This document shows, in pieces, positions 27,556 to 30,815 of a DNA stretch of 30,815 bases (position 1 is its first letter; the number at the start of each line of letters is the position of its first letter). Source of the DNA: a virus. A program made the position numbers and the translations under genes. The DNA lies in the IMG/VR virus record IMGVR_UViG_3300031951_000832, positions 1-30,815 of that record; one strand, given 5' to 3'. Below the pieces are notes generated by a model. That model was not told the DNA's origin and searched no databases. It worked only from the letters and a program-made list of their open reading frames with translations.

Positions 27556-28860
27556 TTAAGTTATGATTATATTACAACAATCACAACCATTTATGATTGC
27601 ATTTAATAATGAATAAGTGTCTGTACTGTCACCAACAGTACATAAATTATATTCTGATTTGGTTACACTAGTTGTTGTGTTAATAACAAGACTATCAGTA
27701 TTAACCATAGTTAATGACATCCAAGTTTCAGTTAAACCTGTTTGATATACGGTTAAATCTTGACAACCTGGTGTGGTATTAACAGTTGTGCCGGTGGAGT
27801 TATTAGTACTATTATAACTTATTATACTACTATTCTTAGTTATTGTTGTATTTGTAATCAATGTTGACGTATTGTCATTTGGTGATGACTTAAAGTTATT
27901 GTTGTGTATTAAATCAAATGTGATTGAAACTCCATTAGGTAATGCTGGTGTTACACTGATTGTTGTTGTGTATTCTTTTGTTAGAATGTATGTTGTACTT
28001 GTTGTTGTATTAACAGTGGTATTTAATGATATATTATAAGTTGTTGGTGGTATCGGAGCATTTAATGTTACTGTGTTACCATAAACAACTGAATCTGAAT
28101 CTAATACAGTAATATTATATATACCGGTACATAAGTTATTAAAGAATGGTGAGGTTGAATACGTAGAACCGTTGTTTATTGAGTATGTGTATGGTGCAGT
28201 ACCGTTTAAGTTTTGTGTGTTAATAATAATATTACCATCACATCCACAATTAGGTTGATTAACACTATATGGTGTGTTAATACGTCTAAACTCTGTTGAT
28301 GGTCCTCCCGGAGTACAAACACCTGAATAAACGGTTACTTCTCCATCCAAACCAAATATATCCCAATTTGTTAAAGGCGGATATGTACCCGGTGTTGTGA
28401 CCTGTTTAATAATTGGACAAATAATACCAAAACAAGGCCAAGTCTGTAATTCCCAAGTATTTAGGGAGTTATTCCAAACAATTTGGTATGTTTCATCATC
28501 AGATATCCATTTATGTTTTCCATTACTATCAAACTCATTTGGGTTGAAATGTATATTGTCCGTGCTAACATCAGGTATAACTATGTTCATACAAAAATCA
28601 TATAATTCATCGGTTGGTAAGGCCTCAATAAATTGTGGTGGACATTTCGGGTTACTTATTATAATTTGTGTTGTTGAATCAGGTACAATAACATTAACAC
28701 CGGTCGTTCCCGTAAGTTGTGTTAAAGTTAAACCTGTTGCGGGTAAACCCGTTGAAAATATTGTTGCAGTACTACCTGAAGACACAGTATTCCAATAAAT
28801 GGTATATGGTCCGGGAGACGTTGAAGTTGGTGTTATATTTACGGTGTAATATCTACTCAT
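27556..28860 (-). CDS. Beta-rich virion protein with SprB-like repeat (434 aa)
   Basis: The protein starts MSRYYTVNITPTSTSPGPYT, a Thr/Ser/Gly-rich beta domain of about 70 residues. A module with NGKHKWISDDETYQIVWNN and W-E-L follows (about residues 112-140), shared with the 971-aa protein. Residues about 205-265 form one SprB-like unit: GTAPYTYSINNGSTYSTSP, then LCTGIYNITVLDSD. The rest is very rich in Thr, Asn and Ser (TTVNTTTSTTYILTKEYTTT) and ends in a CDCC cluster. About 13 cysteines are present, with no signal peptide. It sits between the right-edge fibre gene and the 971-aa gene in the leftward operon. The most likely role is a fibre or decoration protein; the receptor is unknown. Confidence 0.65.
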   Translation of the reverse strand: MSRYYTVNITPTSTSPGPYTIYWNTVSSGSTATIFSTGLPATGLTLTQLTGTTGVNVIVPDSTTQIIISNPKCPPQFIEALPTDELYDFCMNIVIPDVSTDNIHFNPNEFDSNGKHKWISDDETYQIVWNNSLNTWELQTWPCFGIICPIIKQVTTPGTYPPLTNWDIFGLDGEVTVYSGVCTPGGPSTEFRRINTPYSVNQPNCGCDGNIIINTQNLNGTAPYTYSINNGSTYSTSPFFNNLCTGIYNITVLDSDSVVYGNTVTLNAPIPPTTYNISLNTTVNTTTSTTYILTKEYTTTISVTPALPNGVSITFDLIHNNNFKSSPNDNTSTLITNTTITKNSSIISYNSTNNSTGTTVNTTPGCQDLTVYQTGLTETWMSLTMVNTDSLVINTTTSVTKSEYNLCTVGDSTDTYSLLNAIINGCDCCNIIIT

Positions 28861-28870
28861 TTTTTATTTT

Positions 28871-28884
28871 AATATTATAATATT
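28871..28884. repeat. Perfect 14-bp AT palindrome
   Basis: AATATTATAATATT is a perfect palindrome 10 nt upstream (on the minus strand) of the ATG of the 434-aa gene. It could be a protein-binding site or a chance AT palindrome. It lacks GC pairs, so it is not a convincing terminator. Confidence 0.3.
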
Positions 28885-28885
28885 G

Positions 28886-28966
28886 TTATTGTAAAATAGA
28901 CTTATTAATGGATACTTGAGATATAAATACTTCATTAGTTGGTGTTATTTGTATTGTTGTTCGCAT
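28886..28966 (-). CDS. 26-codon ORF or gene-start remnant (MRTTIQIT...)
   Basis: In the 118-nt gap between the right-edge gene and the 434-aa gene, a minus-strand ATG at 28966 opens a 26-codon frame ending TAA at 28886. Its start MRTTIQITPTNE parallels MPTTIQITTDNY of the 479-aa fibre gene at 22529. At DNA level 23 of the first 24 bases match, after which the two diverge. It may be a truncated copy of a fibre gene start left by recombination, or a short peptide gene. It contains a TATTTATA box (28922-28929) that may serve the downstream gene. Confidence 0.35.
   Translation of the reverse strand: MRTTIQITPTNEVFISQVSINKSILQ
28922..28929 (-). promoter_or_regulatory. TATTTATA box upstream of the 434-aa gene
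   Basis: On the minus strand this reads TATTTATA, 61 nt before the ATG at 28860. On the plus strand it reads TATAAATA, the T4 late-promoter core, but nothing downstream on that strand is a credible gene. The minus-strand reading fits the recurring box of this window. Confidence 0.3.
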
Positions 28967-28978
28967 ATATTAATTTTA

Positions 28979-30815
28979 TTATTCAATTGCACCATAAAAC
29001 CTTACATCTACTAAATAAGGAGATTCTCCTGGTAGTATTGTAATTGTTGGTGACGTTATTGATATTCCTGTTTGTACATCATAAAATACCGTTCCGGATA
29101 AATTGGATATGGTGACTTCTACTGTTGTGCTTTCAACGGGTGCTGTAGGAATAGCTTCAACAACTAATATATCTCCGACATTACAAGGTGTTATTGAACC
29201 TGAACCATCAGTAGTTTGTGCTAAAACACTAATACTATTTAGCTCTATTGATAAAAGTCCTTCTGCTGGTGAAGTTTTTTCATAAACCCAATTTAAAACT
29301 GAAGGAGTTGTTGATGTTGTTGGTGTTGGTGTTGGTGTTAATGTGTTAGTAGGTGTTTGGGTTGGAGTTATCGTGTTAGTTGGTGTTGGTGTTGGTGTTT
29401 TAGTAGGTGTTGGAGTTGGAGGTGTAAACGATTTAATTATTCCGACAAAATCACAATCGGTTTTTGCCGTTAAAGTACAAGTTGTGGTTGCAGTAAAATC
29501 ACCCCAATAATCAACAACAGTAACCGTATAATCTCCTACAGGAACCTCATCAATTGCCGGAGCGTGATTATTATTACCAATATTTGTTCCTTCCCAAGTG
29601 TATTTATATGGTGGTGTTCCACCTGTAATAGACACTGACACATAACCATCATATGATTCCGGTGTTGAAGGTAATATCGAAACACATTCAATGTCCATTG
29701 GAAATATAGTAATAACATTACATTCATTTGTGTACCCGATAATCTGTTGTGTTGGAGGCGGAGGACAAGGATGTTCAATTTTACAATCTTCACAACTATC
29801 ATATCCGTTTAAGTCAATATTATCATTATTAAAATCGTATAATGTTACAGGGTATGGCACTGAAGATACTGTTTTAACACAAAATGTGTTAGTACCAATA
29901 GTTATTGAAAAATATGAATCTTTTGATATTATTAGACCATTATAATTAAAAACCCCTAAATATTGACCAATATTACAACATCTTTGAAAATATATAATTG
30001 TTGGTTTAGATGTTGGTGTGGGCGTTAAAGTTGGTGTAGGTGTAATTGTTGGTGTTGGTGTAGGTGTTTTAGTTGATGTGGGGGTTGGTGTTGGTGTTTC
30101 TTGTTGACAAAAATAGTTATTTATTACTTGACAGTCATTACATCCACCAACATCATACCAAGTACCATTCCAATCTAAATTTGCAGTTCCTCCCTCAGAG
30201 ACTTCAACAATTTTATAACAAGTACTGTCGGTTGAAGAACCAACAACTTGGTTGGCTAATAAATTTGGTGGTAACTCCATATAACCATCAGGTTTATCAC
30301 CACAACAGTCTGAAACTAAATATACACTATAAGGAGATGGATTACATCCTAAGTCAGATTCACAAGTACTTCCAAGTTCAACTGTAAATGTTGGTGTTAT
30401 TGGAACACCACCTTCAAAAAATTCAGGTTCAGTACGAGAACATAAGTAATATGTTAATGTACTATCAATATTTTGTGTATATTGGATATTAGTTAAAACT
30501 TCAACTTGGTCAATAAAATCACCATCTGTGTTTGTATATGAAATATCTAATGATGATGTAATATCACCTGGATTAACTGTCCAAGTATAACAATTATTAA
30601 CCGCAGCTGAACAACCACCACAAGGTGTATCATTAACGTTTATAGCAAATGATAAACCATTTGAAGATGCGTCAATAGGTTCATATAACGAACAGTAATA
30701 AACAATTGTTGGTCCTGTAGTTTCAGGTTGTGCGGGTGGGACTTCAATATCTCCCGACCATTCACCTGTATTACAATCTTGATAGTTAAAATAACCGGAG
30801 AAATTTGCAGAATTA
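28979..30815 (-). CDS. Cys-rich, TP-linker fibre-like protein (5' end beyond right edge)
   Basis: Read on the minus strand, this frame has no stop from the right edge to TAA at 28979, about 612 residues. A Met at 30280 is internal and splits a domain, so the true start lies outside the window. Visible order: Cys-rich beta region (30815-30340); Cys module (about 30130-30334) with PDGYMELPPN, CYKIV, DWNGTW and CNDC; TP linker; a second, divergent Cys module (about 29780-29999) ending CEDC; a SprB-like unit (GTPPYKYTWEGTN, then VPVGDYTVTVVDYWGD); a second long TP linker; and a C-terminal domain of about 110 residues with SLNWVYEKTSPAEGLL-like beta sequence ending RFYGAIE. Sharing modules with genes on the other strand, it is probably a fibre or adhesin. 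Confidence 0.72.
   Translation of the reverse strand, partial: NSANFSGYFNYQDCNTGEWSGDIEVPPAQPETTGPTIVYYCSLYEPIDASSNGLSFAINVNDTPCGGCSAAVNNCYTWTVNPGDITSSLDISYTNTDGDFIDQVEVLTNIQYTQNIDSTLTYYLCSRTEPEFFEGGVPITPTFTVELGSTCESDLGCNPSPYSVYLVSDCCGDKPDGYMELPPNLLANQVVGSSTDSTCYKIVEVSEGGTANLDWNGTWYDVGGCNDCQVINNYFCQQETPTPTPTSTKTPTPTPTITPTPTLTPTPTSKPTIIYFQRCCNIGQYLGVFNYNGLIISKDSYFSITIGTNTFCVKTVSSVPYPVTLYDFNNDNIDLNGYDSCEDCKIEHPCPPPPTQQIIGYTNECNVITIFPMDIECVSILPSTPESYDGYVSVSITGGTPPYKYTWEGTNIGNNNHAPAIDEVPVGDYTVTVVDYWGDFTATTTCTLTAKTDCDFVGIIKSFTPPTPTPTKTPTPTPTNTITPTQTPTNTLTPTPTPTTSTTPSVLNWVYEKTSPAEGLLSIELNSISVLAQTTDGSGSITPCNVGDILVVEAIPTAPVESTTVEVTISNLSGTVFYDVQTGISITSPTITILPGESPYLVDVRFYGAIE
29301..29424 (-). repeat. 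Long TP-rich linker coding repeat
   Basis: About 40 residues of the PTPTPTKTPTPTPTNTITPT type between the SprB-like unit and the C-terminal domain of the right-edge protein. On the plus strand it appears as GGTGTTGGTGTTGG blocks broken by TTAGTAGGTGT units. Confidence 0.85.
30000..30104 (-). repeat. TP-rich linker coding repeat
   Basis: About 35 residues (TPTPTPTSTKTPTPTPTITP and on) between the two Cys modules of the right-edge protein. Its unit structure is close to the linker at 29301-29424 and to those in the gene at 22529 in inverse orientation. Confidence 0.85.

Noticed and set aside
28397-28798. 133-codon plus-strand frame opposite the 434-aa gene
   Set aside because: It lies wholly antisense to a well-supported gene with shared modules; composition looks like a reverse-strand shadow.
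28922-28929. Exact T4 late promoter core TATAAATA on the plus strand
   Set aside because: No plausible rightward gene follows; the minus-strand reading matches the recurring box instead.
30073-30387. 104-codon plus-strand frame at the right edge
   Set aside because: It is antisense to the continuous Cys-rich frame and largely the reverse reading of TP and Cys module codons.
1-30815. tRNA genes, insertion sequences, integrase or attachment sites
   Set aside because: I saw no cloverleaf-like segment, transposase motif, terminal inverted repeats or recombinase catalytic pattern.
1-30815. Recoded stop codons (alternative genetic code)
   Set aside because: All large genes are open with the standard code and end in TAA except one TGA; no in-frame TAG or TGA interrupts a recognised domain.

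Overview
The window is about 31 kb of low-GC DNA from the tail and host-adsorption region of a large contractile-tailed bacteriophage (myovirus, T4-like baseplate logic). The phage assignment rests on adjacent gp25-like and gp6/Baseplate_J-like wedge genes, a gpI/gp7-like segment in a later gene, tightly packed unidirectional late genes with 1-8 nt overlaps, and very long beta-rich, modular structural proteins. Three things suggest a Bacteroidota host, probably flavobacterial. No gene start that can be seen has a Shine-Dalgarno sequence. One late gene carries SprB-type repeats, a domain typical of gliding and type IX secreted surface proteins of that phylum. Base composition is AT-rich with almost exclusive TAA stops. 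The host call is inference.

Layout. Positions 1-2587 (+): the end of a ribonucleotide reductase small subunit gene, then a complete large subunit gene (class I NrdA with ATP-cone and all catalytic residues). A strong hairpin terminator follows at 2597-2628. Positions 2672-19134 (+): the baseplate/tail block: gp25-like, gp6-like, a giant 2075-aa protein with an unexpected membrane-like segment, three proteins of unknown exact role (one with a PKD fold), a conserved 302-aa protein, and a 1014-aa gpI/gp7-like protein. Positions 19131-23968 (+): two modular adhesin-like proteins, one with SprB repeats, a PKD-like domain and a leucine-rich solenoid, the other with TP-rich linkers, a Cys module and a six-bladed propeller.

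Positions 24002-30815 (-): a convergent block. In its transcription direction it holds a Cys-rich TP-linker protein that runs off the right edge, a 434-aa SprB-like protein, a 971-aa fibre-like protein, and a RuvC-like nuclease. The two convergent blocks share protein modules (a W-x-G...C-x2-C module, TP linkers, SprB-like Ig folds). They also share a near-identical stretch at the start of one CDS and of a 26-codon ORF, so the fibres look assembled from exchangeable parts.

How the genes work together: the Nrd genes supply deoxynucleotides during replication. The gp25/gp6/gpI-like proteins would form the baseplate wedge. The giant and modular proteins would decorate baseplate and fibres and set receptor specificity. 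The RuvC-like enzyme would resolve or trim branched DNA before packaging. No tRNA, CRISPR array, insertion sequence, integrase or reverse transcriptase was seen.
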